This document shows, piece after piece, positions 17,847 to 26,337 of a DNA stretch of 64,000 nt. The notes below the pieces were generated by a model that was not told the origin of the DNA, made no database searches, and saw only the letters and a program-made list of their open reading frames with translations. The DNA is from Oligella sp050920755. GTDB taxonomy: Bacteria > Pseudomonadota > Gammaproteobacteria > Burkholderiales > Burkholderiaceae_B. The translations under genes and the position numbers were made by a program. How positions within the stretch are numbered: the stretch's first letter is position 1; each line of letters opens with the position of its first letter. Where the stretch lies: positions 1,116,001 through 1,180,000 of the forward strand of contig NZ_CP158480.1 in assembly GCF_050920755.1 (NCBI RefSeq). Direction: 5' to 3'.

Positions 17847-18245
17847 ATGGCATACATTAATGAAATGACAATCATGGGTTATTTAGGGGACAAACCTGAA
17901 TTGCGCTATTTAAATAACGGACGAGTCACAACAGAAATCAGTATTGCAACTAATGAATTCTGGATTGATAGGCATACAGGAGAAAAAAGAGCCCGAACAA
18001 CATGGCATAAAGTGATTTTATGGGATAAAAAAGCGGAAGTTATTGCTAATTACATGGATAAAGGCGATCGCCTTTGGGTTCGTGGTGATTTACGAGTAAG
18101 AAGCTATATGGATAAGGACGGTATCAATCGACAAGTGCATGAAGTACATGCAAGAGAAATAAAAATAATACAAACAAAACGTCCTGCTGAAGATATTAAT
18201 GATGATACCGAGGGCAATAACCATGAACACGCACACGACGAATAA
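17847..18245 (+). CDS. ssb: Single-stranded DNA-binding protein of the element
   Basis: The OB-fold pattern of bacterial SSB is clear: MTIMGYLGDKPELRY, TEISIATNEFW, RTTWHKVILW, KGDRLWVRGDLRVRSYMDKDG. The acidic tail HAHDE lacks the usual DDDIPF end that recruits host proteins. Conjugative SSBs protect incoming or displaced strands. The internal ATG at 17847 is used since GAGTGAG precedes it; its last 23 bases overlap virD4. Confidence 0.88.
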   Translation: MAYINEMTIMGYLGDKPELRYLNNGRVTTEISIATNEFWIDRHTGEKRARTTWHKVILWDKKAEVIANYMDKGDRLWVRGDLRVRSYMDKDGINRQVHEVHAREIKIIQTKRPAEDINDDTEGNNHEHAHDE

Positions 18246-20136
18246 GAAAAAGGGCTTAGCACTGATTTTAATCAGTGCAGTTATTTTTACAATCGTAGGT
18301 CAATTACTAGGAAGCTTTGTTTATTTAAAATATGCAGATCTGAATGAAAGTGTTGGATTAATGACGCTTTATGATCATTATCAATACACGAATGGGGAAA
18401 TTTTAAATAAATGGCCATATCGAATTGGTTTTGGCATTAGTGTTTTAATACCTTTTGTGATTGTGCTGATGATGGCCATTGTGGTGCTAAAACCGCCTGT
18501 AAGAGAATTACACGGCTCGGCTAAATTTGCTAACAAAATTGATTTACAAAAGGCGGGTTTACTGACACCTGACACAAAAACGCCTGATATTTTGATTGGC
18601 CAATCGGAAGATGGTCAATACCTCAGATGGTCAAGTAAAGCTTTTGCGTTTTTAGCCGCACCAACACGAAGCGGTAAAGGGGTAGGTATAGTGATACCTA
18701 ACTGCTTACACTATAGAGAGAGTCTGGTAGTTTTTGATCCCAAACTGGAAAACTACAAGCTCACCTCTGGTTATCGTAAGGCGTGTGGTCAAGAGGTGTT
18801 TTTGTTTAATCCATCAACAAAAAACTTTAAATCTCATCGTTGGAATCCGCTTAGCTACATTAACCGAAACCCACTATATACGGTCGGTGATGCGTTTAAC
18901 GTCGCAAATATCCTGTATTCAACAAGTGGTGGTGGCAATGACGGTAATGCAAAATTCTTTGCGGAAATGGCACAAAAGTTATTTGTTGGATTAGTGCTAT
19001 ATATGATTGAAACAGAAGTGGCATCTCAAAAGACACCGACTCTTACCTATCTCAATCAATTAACAACGCCTGCAGGCGGTCAAGAGTTAGCTGATTGGAT
19101 TGTCGAGCAATGCAACTATGAGACAGCGCAGTACAAAGTGCATTTAAGTGATGAGTGTAAAAACAGTTTAATGAGCTACGCAGTTAACTCAGAAAACACG
19201 GCATCAAGCATTTTGTCTAGCATGGTAGCGCCATTATCGGCTTTTTTAGAACCCACAGTAGCGGCTGCAACTGGCGGTGATGATTTTGATTTGCGTGATG
19301 TTCGCAAAAAGAAAATGACGATTTACGTCGGCATTAATCCAAATGACTTTGAAAAATTTAAACGGCTTATTAATCTGTTCTTCTCACAATTAATTAGTGT
19401 AAACACAGAAGAGCTACCTGAAGATAATGAAGCGCTTAAATATCAATGTTTATTGCTAATTGATGAATTCGGCGCAATGGGTAAAGTCGATATTATTCAA
19501 ACAGGCGTGGCATATATTGCAGGTTATAACCTAAGACTATTACTGATTTTTCAGAATCTAAGCCAGTTAAATGAGCTTTACACCGTCGATGGCGCCAGAA
19601 CGCTATCAACTAACTTTGATTGTCAAATCATCTATCCGCCCCGAGATCAAAAAGACGCAACGGACTTTTCCGACATGATTGGCTATGAAACCTATAAATC
19701 AAGCTCAATAAACCGTAACCGTGGTCAAATGGGAAACAGCAGTGAGTCAATCAGTGATCAACGACGTGCATTGTTATTACCGCAGGAGCTTACAACAATG
19801 GACGACAGTAAATGTGTAATCAGTCTAAGAAGCACTAAACCAATTTTAGGCAAGAAAATTATCTATTATGCGGATCCCGTGTTTAAGCAAAGATTAGGAT
19901 TTAAGCCTGCAGAAATCCCGACAATGGTAGCTATTGCCGCACAAAAAACGAAAGAGAATGAGGATAGGGTGCTTGATGATCCCGAACTATTCAAATACAT
20001 TACATCACTGATGTTACCTGCAAGCATGAGTCCGCACAATAAAGCGTTAATTGAACGCTCAATGGACGATCAGATAGAAACAATTAATGTTTTATCAAAC
20101 ATTTTAAGTGACGATGAAGAAACAGTAGCCGCTTAA
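18223..20136 (+). CDS. virD4: VirD4/TraG type IV coupling protein
   Basis: The coupling ATPase brings the relaxosome and protein substrates to the channel. Two N-terminal transmembrane helices (residues about 10-30 and 64-82) precede the nucleotide-binding domain, with Walker A PTRSGKG at residues 147-153 and Walker B LLLIDEFGAMG near residue 412. A start at 18223 is chosen because GAGGG stands 8 bases upstream, inside the end of ssb. Length 637 fits VirD4/TraG. Confidence 0.94.
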   Translation: MNTHTTNKKKGLALILISAVIFTIVGQLLGSFVYLKYADLNESVGLMTLYDHYQYTNGEILNKWPYRIGFGISVLIPFVIVLMMAIVVLKPPVRELHGSAKFANKIDLQKAGLLTPDTKTPDILIGQSEDGQYLRWSSKAFAFLAAPTRSGKGVGIVIPNCLHYRESLVVFDPKLENYKLTSGYRKACGQEVFLFNPSTKNFKSHRWNPLSYINRNPLYTVGDAFNVANILYSTSGGGNDGNAKFFAEMAQKLFVGLVLYMIETEVASQKTPTLTYLNQLTTPAGGQELADWIVEQCNYETAQYKVHLSDECKNSLMSYAVNSENTASSILSSMVAPLSAFLEPTVAAATGGDDFDLRDVRKKKMTIYVGINPNDFEKFKRLINLFFSQLISVNTEELPEDNEALKYQCLLLIDEFGAMGKVDIIQTGVAYIAGYNLRLLLIFQNLSQLNELYTVDGARTLSTNFDCQIIYPPRDQKDATDFSDMIGYETYKSSSINRNRGQMGNSSESISDQRRALLLPQELTTMDDSKCVISLRSTKPILGKKIIYYADPVFKQRLGFKPAEIPTMVAIAAQKTKENEDRVLDDPELFKYITSLMLPASMSPHNKALIERSMDDQIETINVLSNILSDDEETVAA

Positions 20137-20171
20137 AAAAGGCCACTTAAAACATCAATCAATTAATAACA

Positions 20172-20202
20172 AACCGCTTAGAGCAATCTAGGCGGTTTTT
20201 TA
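20172..20202 (+). terminator. Terminator-like hairpin before the TOPRIM gene
   Basis: AACCGCTTAGA/TCTAGGCGGTT stem, 4-nt loop, T-run; 14 bp before the next start. Confidence 0.72.
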
Positions 20203-20215
20203 TTGGGAGCTAAGA

Positions 20216-21298
20216 ATGAATAGCAAACCAGATATATCAACGATTCAAAACGCCCTGAATTATATCGATCCTTTTGACCGCACAACGTGGTTTAAAGTTG
20301 GTGCAGCATTAAAAACGGAACTCGGTGATGAGGGTTTTCAAATTTGGGACGACTGGTCGCAAAATGCAAGTAACTATAAGGCAGCAAGTGCTAGACAAGT
20401 GTGGAAAAGCATGAGACAAGGCATGATTGGGGTCGGTACGTTATTTAAAGAAGCGCAAAATAACGGTTTTGAACTAACAAAAAGTTATAAGCCGTTATCA
20501 GCTCAGGAGTTAAAAGAGCGTAAAGAAAAAATGGAAATCGCCGCTGCTAGAGCTGCAAAAGAACGTGAAATAGAAAAAGAAAAAGCGGCCAAGAATTCAG
20601 CAGAACGCTTTAATAAAGCAGAGCGAGTCGATCCTAATCACCCTTACTTAATAAAAAAGGGTATCGAAGATCCTAAGGTCTTACGTTATATACGACAAGA
20701 GGACGATAAATTGCTGATACCTGTGAAAAGTTTCGGAAAAATTGTCGGTTCGCAAACTATCGATCCAAATGGTCGAAAAATGTTTGAAAAAGGCATGGGC
20801 TTTGACGGCGCAAGCATGATCATCGGCAGTTGGAATAACGCCTTGAATGAGGGTGTTATTTTAGCTGAGGGCTTTGCAACGGGTGCTAGTTTACATGAAG
20901 CGACAGGCATGACAACCCTTGTAGGTTTTAGTGGTCACAACATGACACTGGTTGCCAAGCAGCTTGAAAATACAAAATTTCCAGTCATTGTTGCCGCTGA
21001 TTATGATGCAGGGGCAGGTTTACAATATGCGAAACAAGCTGCTGCGTATTTAGGAGAACGTGCCGTAGTGGTTATGGCTGAGTTTTCTGAGCAAGATAAA
21101 GATACGTTTAAACGTGCTTTTGGGTCGGAAGCCAGTGACTTTAATGATCTTTACCTTTTAAAAGGGAAATCGGCAGTGCGACAAATTATCGGAGAAGCCT
21201 ATCAGTCACTATTTCAAGACAATCAAATGGAACAAATGAAAGAGCCTGAATCACGTACTTATGCAAAAAAAGAACGTGAAAAATCCATGGAGTTTTAA
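20216..21298 (+). CDS. PriCT-2/TOPRIM primase-like conjugation protein
   Basis: Residues 18-75 match a PriCT-2 type domain (WFKVGAALKTE, GFQIWDDWS, VWKSM), residues 105-140 are a charged coiled coil, and residues 215-300 form a TOPRIM domain with the acidic GVILAEGFATG and the DxD of VIVAADYDAGAG. Such TraC-like proteins make primers on the transferred strand and can be exported to recipients. The C-terminus REKSMEF belongs to the shared tail set of this element. It is followed after 2 bp by the next gene. Confidence 0.78.
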   Translation: MNSKPDISTIQNALNYIDPFDRTTWFKVGAALKTELGDEGFQIWDDWSQNASNYKAASARQVWKSMRQGMIGVGTLFKEAQNNGFELTKSYKPLSAQELKERKEKMEIAAARAAKEREIEKEKAAKNSAERFNKAERVDPNHPYLIKKGIEDPKVLRYIRQEDDKLLIPVKSFGKIVGSQTIDPNGRKMFEKGMGFDGASMIIGSWNNALNEGVILAEGFATGASLHEATGMTTLVGFSGHNMTLVAKQLENTKFPVIVAADYDAGAGLQYAKQAAAYLGERAVVVMAEFSEQDKDTFKRAFGSEASDFNDLYLLKGKSAVRQIIGEAYQSLFQDNQMEQMKEPESRTYAKKEREKSMEF

Positions 21299-21300
21299 AA

Positions 21301-21540
21301 ATGGCGCATATGCAAAGCTTACAAAACCTACAAAAATATCAAGAATATATTTTAGAAAACATGAATAAATATGGTTTTGCGGAACAAACGATATTTATCG
21401 CTGATTCTCGTTGTGGTGATGACCTCGACGCTCAACTTACTTTTTTACAAAAACACGCCACAAAAGAAACTTATCAGAAATTTTTAACGCACTTTGAAAA
21501 TTTATATGGCGTAAATCTGGAGGAAGATAACGATGACTGA
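21301..21540 (+). CDS. Small hypothetical protein
   Basis: A 79-residue soluble helical protein of unknown family with an acidic C-terminus (LEEDNDD). It is tightly packed between the TOPRIM gene (2 bp) and the next gene (8-bp overlap), so it is likely to be expressed with them. Confidence 0.5.
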   Translation: MAHMQSLQNLQKYQEYILENMNKYGFAEQTIFIADSRCGDDLDAQLTFLQKHATKETYQKFLTHFENLYGVNLEEDNDD

Positions 21541-23074
21541 AGATATTAAGAAAGAGACCATTGCGGAAGTCGAGGAAAATAGCATTGAGCCATCTTCACA
21601 GCTTAAAAAACTCTTAGAAATGCAAAAAGAAAATGCCGAGCAGAAAAAGCTTTTAGAAGAGTATAAAAAGCGCATTGATGATTATGAAAAAGGAAACATT
21701 ACAAAAGATAAAGCGGATAAAGAACAGGACATAAATGATGATCGTCCCGTGACTGATGATGAAATCGATACAAGAGTCATTCATGACGATCTTGCTTACG
21801 ACGTGCCACAGCACTTAAAAAACAAGTATGAGCGTTCAGCAACGGGTATTTATGTTGATATTTATCAACAAAAAGAAGCGTTTAGAGACAAGGGCAAAAC
21901 GCTAAAAACGCCAAAAACCGATTTATCAACTATTCGTGACATGCTTGATGTGGCAGAAACCAAGGGGTGGACAGAACTTGCCTTAAAAGGCAACAAAGAA
22001 TTTAAACGCTTAACATTTTTAGAAGCGGAAAGTCGAGGTTTTAGAACAACGGGTTATAAACCGACGATCGAAGATTTAACACTACTAAACCGTATGCGTG
22101 AGGAACGATCTCAAAACATGATCGAACCACAGCAATCCACAAATCAAGAAGCTAGTCAGGGTATGAATGACCCTGAGACTCAGCAGCAACAAGATAGAGG
22201 GACTCAACACGGGACTGCATCAAGTGAGCGTGATTATGATGAGCCTGAAATACTGCACCCTGTATTAATTGATCATGGAGCAGCACCTTATAAATTCGAC
22301 GACAAAGAAAATCTTAGCTATTACGTGCGTGTTCAAATGCCTAACGGTGATGAAAAAGACATTTGGGGTGTTGGGCTTAAAGATGCACTTGAAAACTCGC
22401 AAGCTCAAGTAGGTGATGAAGTTGAACTAAAAAACTTAGGCCGCCAACCTGTTACCGTTAATAGAAACATCTATAATGAAAATGGTGAAGTTGTGCGTGT
22501 TGAGCCTTTTGAAACGCTTAAAAATAAATGGAAAATTACTAATCGTTCAAAGACTGTTGATTTAGAGACTGAAGCTGAGGCTCAAAAAGAAGCCCGTGAA
22601 GAAAGGCAAAAAGAGTCACTGCTTGCAGGTGATAAAGCCGAAGCTAGGGCGCAAAACACAAAACCTACTTATGCACAAGTAGAGCAATCACCTCTAGCCG
22701 ATAGTCAACCCGTGATACAACATGATGCTTTTACACAGCAATCTGTGCCAGCTGAGTTAAATGCACAATTAAATAAAACAACCGATGCCGCTCGCAATAA
22801 TCCTAGTCAAAAATACGCCAGTGTTGCAGCAAAACTTACCCGTGATGCAAATAAAATAGCTTCACGCCTCGATGCTAGAATTGGTCGTCAAGTAATGCGC
22901 AATTTCAATGAAAACTTAGAAAAAGCATTGAATGGCCAAAATGGCGGAATACCTTTATCAATACAGCATAAATATGAACGGGAAAGTGAAGCAGAAGTTA
23001 AGCAACCTCAACAAGATAAACCTGAAACCGATCGTACCCGTAATCGTGGTAAAGAGCGTGATATGAGCATGTAA
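21533..23074 (+). CDS. Stand-alone relaxase C-terminal-type protein (LPD7-like)
   Basis: Residues 120-190 match the LPD7 domain seen at the C-end of large relaxases (AETKGWTELALKGNKEFKRLTFLEAESRGF). Residues 245-340 match the conserved TraI tail (YYVRVQMPNGDEKDIWGVGLKDA, VGDEVELKNLGRQPV, kept here as short pieces). No relaxase catalytic motif is present; the catalytic part is encoded separately at 24880. The protein ends in RNRGKERDMSM, nearly the same tail as the relaxase (NRNRDMSM). This suggests a relaxase split into two polypeptides. The first 70 residues are a coiled coil. Confidence 0.65.
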   Translation: MTEDIKKETIAEVEENSIEPSSQLKKLLEMQKENAEQKKLLEEYKKRIDDYEKGNITKDKADKEQDINDDRPVTDDEIDTRVIHDDLAYDVPQHLKNKYERSATGIYVDIYQQKEAFRDKGKTLKTPKTDLSTIRDMLDVAETKGWTELALKGNKEFKRLTFLEAESRGFRTTGYKPTIEDLTLLNRMREERSQNMIEPQQSTNQEASQGMNDPETQQQQDRGTQHGTASSERDYDEPEILHPVLIDHGAAPYKFDDKENLSYYVRVQMPNGDEKDIWGVGLKDALENSQAQVGDEVELKNLGRQPVTVNRNIYNENGEVVRVEPFETLKNKWKITNRSKTVDLETEAEAQKEAREERQKESLLAGDKAEARAQNTKPTYAQVEQSPLADSQPVIQHDAFTQQSVPAELNAQLNKTTDAARNNPSQKYASVAAKLTRDANKIASRLDARIGRQVMRNFNENLEKALNGQNGGIPLSIQHKYERESEAEVKQPQQDKPETDRTRNRGKERDMSM

Positions 23075-23087
23075 AAGGAGTAATTTG

Positions 23088-23243
23088 ATGAAAAAAGAGG
23101 AATACATGACTGAAACAGAAGCCCCCAAGCCTTATGTTAGTGAAGCGTTAACAGCGGAGGAAATCAAAGATTACAAGAGTGTTTTAGAGCCATTGCCTGC
23201 AAGCGAATCAATTGATGATGCATTGATTGACGTTAGACAATAA
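23088..23243 (+). CDS. Small acidic hypothetical protein
   Basis: A 51-residue frame with AAAAGGAG 9 bases before its ATG. It is acidic and unrecognised. The 38 bases around the upstream stop and this start are nearly identical to those at 25873-25910 after the relaxase gene. Confidence 0.45.
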   Translation: MKKEEYMTETEAPKPYVSEALTAEEIKDYKSVLEPLPASESIDDALIDVRQ

Positions 23244-23265
23244 CTAAGTGAACGTTTAATTATTT

Positions 23266-23303
23266 AAAGCCCTTTAGTTTTTTAAAGCTAAGGGGCTTTT
23301 TTT
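23266..23303 (+). terminator. Terminator-like hairpin before ardC
   Basis: AAAGCCCTTTAG/CTAAGGGGCTTT stem followed by T-run, 13 bp before the ardC start. Confidence 0.72.
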
Positions 23304-23316
23304 ATGGGGTTTCAAA

Positions 23317-24312
23317 ATGACTGCTTATAAAAAAAGTGGGGCTGAGCGTCCCGATCCAATCAAAGAATTTGCTGACGATTTAATTAAATTACTCGAAGAG
23401 AATAAAGCGCCATGGCAGCGGCCTTGGGATACGTCGATGGTTGCACCGCCCTACAATGCAAGTACAGGTAAAGCGTATAGAGGTATCAATAATTTATCGC
23501 TTATGAAAAGGCAATTTGTAGATCCAAGATGGCTAACTTTTAATCAAGCAAAAGAAATGGGCTGTTTTGTGAAAAAAGGTGAAAAAGCGGCAAAAGTTAT
23601 TTTCTATGCCACAACTAAAACAGTTGATGTACTTGATGAGGACGGCAAACCGAAACGTGATGAAGAGGGTAAGAAAATAAAAGTGACTGAACCATTAGAT
23701 AAGCCAGTTTTGCAGGTACATCACGTATTTAATGCGGAGCAGATTGAGGGTTTACCGCCGTTAGAATTAAAAAAATTAAATGAACATACCGTAAATGAGC
23801 GTGCTGCAGCAATTCTTGAAGCATCTGGCGCAAATATTACGATAAAGGCAAGTAGACAGGCCTATTATCGTCCATCAACTGATGAAATCGTTTTGCCATT
23901 AGAGGGTCAATTTAAAACACCAGAACACTTTTATTCAACGGCACTGCATGAGCTAGGTCACTGGACAGGTCATGAATCAAGATTGAATAGGGATATTAAT
24001 AATGCTTATGGCACAAAAGAATACGCAAAAGAAGAGCTAAGGGCTGAAATTAGCTCAATGATGATTAGTCAAGAAATTGGTATTCGTCACGATCCTAGTA
24101 ATCACGTTGCTTATGTAAAAGGTTGGATACAGCTTTTAAAAGATGATCCTAAAGAAATTTTAAATGCCTCACGTGATGCGCAAAAAATATTTGATTACGT
24201 CATGCAGTTTGATAGAGAGTACACCATGAAAAACACGGTGGAAGCCAAAGCCGCCGATCGCACTTACATCAAACCTGTAGAGAAAAATGCAGAAAAAGAA
24301 TTAGTAATTTAA
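23317..24312 (+). CDS. ardC: ArdC-like antirestriction protein (ssDNA-binding metallopeptidase)
   Basis: The N-terminal ArdC domain (FADDLIKLLEENKAPWQRPW, PYNASTGKAYRGIN, WLTFNQAK, VKKGEKAAKVIFY; residues 15-100) is followed by a zincin domain with HELGHW at residues about 211-216 and a downstream Glu-rich helix (EELRAEISSM). ArdC proteins bind single-stranded DNA and protect incoming DNA from host restriction. Length 331 is usual. It stands upstream of the mobilisation genes. It lacks the C-terminal tail found on five other proteins here. Confidence 0.88.
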   Translation: MTAYKKSGAERPDPIKEFADDLIKLLEENKAPWQRPWDTSMVAPPYNASTGKAYRGINNLSLMKRQFVDPRWLTFNQAKEMGCFVKKGEKAAKVIFYATTKTVDVLDEDGKPKRDEEGKKIKVTEPLDKPVLQVHHVFNAEQIEGLPPLELKKLNEHTVNERAAAILEASGANITIKASRQAYYRPSTDEIVLPLEGQFKTPEHFYSTALHELGHWTGHESRLNRDINNAYGTKEYAKEELRAEISSMMISQEIGIRHDPSNHVAYVKGWIQLLKDDPKEILNASRDAQKIFDYVMQFDREYTMKNTVEAKAADRTYIKPVEKNAEKELVI

Positions 24313-24322
24313 TTATAAATAT

Positions 24323-24351
24323 GACCGCTTAGCTTACGTTAAGCGGTTTAT
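24323..24351 (+). terminator. Terminator-like hairpin before the mobC-like gene
   Basis: ACCGCTTA/TTAAGCGGT stem with a short T-rich stretch, 12 bp before the next start. Confidence 0.6.
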
Positions 24352-24363
24352 TTGAGGGGTGCA

Positions 24364-24867
24364 ATGAAAGAAGTCAGAATACGTAATGTAAGTAATGATG
24401 ACTATATAAGATTGCAAGAAATATCAAGACAAGAAACGGGCAGTCAGTCCGTTGCTGCTTTAGCAAAAAAACAACTCTTTAAAGCGTTGCAGCGTGATGA
24501 TGAAATCTCTGCTACTAAATCAAGTCCGACTACACGCTTGCGTGTTGCTTTAAATTATGAAGCAAAAGAAACACTGCAAATATTGGCTAAAAAAGAGGGT
24601 ATGACAATAAATAATTATATTGCCATGCTTTGCTATCGTCATATTAGTACTAAGCCAATTTTAACAACCAACGAAGTGCAAGCAGTGCAGCAATCTAATT
24701 ATCAACTATATAAATTAGGTGTGAATTTAAACCAAATAGCTAAATCATTAAATATGGGACAACCCACATCAATTACATCTCAACAAATACAACGATTAAA
24801 AGACGATATTAATCAACACATGCGCAAAGTACATGAGTTGATTGAAGTCAATTATGATCGGCTTTAA
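24364..24867 (+). CDS. MobC-like relaxosome accessory protein
   Basis: The N-terminus (MKEVRIRNVSNDDYIRLQEI) resembles a ribbon-helix-helix domain and the C-terminal half has the MobC pattern (YKLGVNLNQIAKSLN, then a helix ending MRKVHELIE). MobC proteins bind oriT and help the relaxase to melt it. The ATG at 24364 follows GAGGGG and is better than an upstream TTG. The relaxase gene starts 12 bp downstream. Confidence 0.8.
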   Translation: MKEVRIRNVSNDDYIRLQEISRQETGSQSVAALAKKQLFKALQRDDEISATKSSPTTRLRVALNYEAKETLQILAKKEGMTINNYIAMLCYRHISTKPILTTNEVQAVQQSNYQLYKLGVNLNQIAKSLNMGQPTSITSQQIQRLKDDINQHMRKVHELIEVNYDRL

Positions 24868-24879
24868 AAAAGGTTAATT

Positions 24880-25890
24880 ATGTCTATCGCAACAAAAAGA
24901 GCAGAAGAATTTTTGCTTGGCCATGAACGAAAAGTTAAAAAAAGCTCAGCAAGTGGCAAGGTAAAAAATAGGAAACGCTCAAATTATGGTGGTGGTCATT
25001 CTGCACCAAAGAATAATACAGGTTTAGTAAATCTAGTGGCAGCCGCTAATAAAAAGCCTGAAGTCATGGTAAAAATCCCTACCCGAAAATCAGTAAAAAG
25101 TGTAGGCGTTAAAGGCGTTGCTAATCATATTGACTACATTAGCCGCAATGGAAAATTAAAGCTTGAAAATAATCATGGATTAAAAATCACGGGTAAAGAT
25201 GTAAAAAATATCGCAAATAACTGGCAGCAAGCTGGCATGATACATGAACAGTCAAAAAAACAAGTGCTTAATGTTGTTCTTTCCATGCCGCCTGAAACCG
25301 ATCCTGAAAAAGTAAACAGTGCCGCTCGCCAATTTGCAGCGGAGGTGTTTAAAGGTCATGAGTACGTTTTTGTACTGCATACCGACGAAGCTCACCCACA
25401 CGTGCATATTGCTGTCACGATGCAGAACGAATTAGGTCAAAGACTTAACCCAAGAAAAAATGACCTATATGAGTGGAGGCTTTTATTTGCGGAAAAAATG
25501 CGAGAAGAAGGCGTTGAGTGCGCCGCAACAAAACGAGTGCATAGAGGCCAATTTAATAAATCTGAAAAATCAGAAATTAGGCAAATTAAAAATAGAAATG
25601 GCCAATCCTATATTAAATACAAAGAATTGAATGAATTAAAAGAAGCTATCAAGCAAAACAAGCGACCCATCCATCCGTTTTTAAAAGAGCAGCTTGCCAG
25701 TCGTGATTTAGTAGCTGGTGAATATAAATCTTTATCTAAACTTTTGTATCAAGAGGGGTTAAAAACAGAAGCAAGAATAATTAGTAATTTTGCAAAAGAA
25801 ATAGAAAATAAGAGGCCAATAACGCAGTCACAAAAAGCATTTGATGATGCTAAAAAAGTAATGAACCGTAATCGTGATATGAGCATGTAA
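24880..25890 (+). CDS. MOBP-type relaxase (VirD2/MobA family)
   Basis: The enzyme would nick oriT, become joined to the 5' end and pilot the strand through the channel. Motif I with the candidate nucleophile Tyr is HIDYISRNG near residue 86; motif III is HTDEAHPHVHIAV (residues about 167-179). The length of 336 is short: the usual long C-terminal region is missing and seems to be encoded separately at 21533. The end is NRNRDMSM. A nic-like RP4 core lies 6 kb downstream at 32079. Confidence 0.88.
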   Translation: MSIATKRAEEFLLGHERKVKKSSASGKVKNRKRSNYGGGHSAPKNNTGLVNLVAAANKKPEVMVKIPTRKSVKSVGVKGVANHIDYISRNGKLKLENNHGLKITGKDVKNIANNWQQAGMIHEQSKKQVLNVVLSMPPETDPEKVNSAARQFAAEVFKGHEYVFVLHTDEAHPHVHIAVTMQNELGQRLNPRKNDLYEWRLLFAEKMREEGVECAATKRVHRGQFNKSEKSEIRQIKNRNGQSYIKYKELNELKEAIKQNKRPIHPFLKEQLASRDLVAGEYKSLSKLLYQEGLKTEARIISNFAKEIENKRPITQSQKAFDDAKKVMNRNRDMSM

Positions 25891-25903
25891 AAGGAGTGAT
25901 TTG

Positions 25904-26130
25904 ATGAAAAATTACTCGTCTTTGATTGGATAGCTCAAAACAAGATTGAACTCAATAATATGGAACTAATCGAAATAAAAAAAATATTTCATGATTTTTT
26001 TGTATTTAGGGATGACCAGACAGCATATGCGAACTATACACGTATCTGGGAAGATATTGTAAAACGTATAAGACAGGATTTCGAATTAGTGGTTTATAGA
26101 TTTATTGATGATGCTGAACAAGAGAGTTAG
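25904..26130 (+). pseudogene. Small frameshifted gene after the relaxase
   Basis: A ribosome site AAGGAG precedes ATG AAA AAT, which stops after nine codons. One additional A in the A-run would open a frame MKKLLVFDWIAQNK... of about 75 residues ending at the TAG at 26128-26130. The reading is acidic and helical without a known family. A homopolymer sequencing error or a real frameshift would look the same. Confidence 0.45.
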
Positions 26131-26167
26131 TTAGAAACATTAATGCAAATTTTTAGAAAGAATGGTC

Positions 26168-26303
26168 TGATCCTAGCCAATTTAATAGACAGTCTGTTCC
26201 TCTAAAGCAACATAATAATTTTGTTCATATTGAATGGGACTAAGCCAGCCATTGGCTGAGTGGCGTCGCATTCTGTTGTAATACACTTCAATGTACTCAA
26301 ATA
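26168..26303. mobile_element. 136-bp end fragment of an IS3-family element
   Basis: The sequence is identical to 53243-53378, the left end of the IS3-family element at 53243-54470, including its terminal TGATCCTAG inverted repeat and the end of its transposase frame. It breaks off at 26303. It lies in the gap before topB. Confidence 0.9.
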
Positions 26304-26337
26304 TTATGGTGATTAAGCACAAAAACATTAAGGAATA

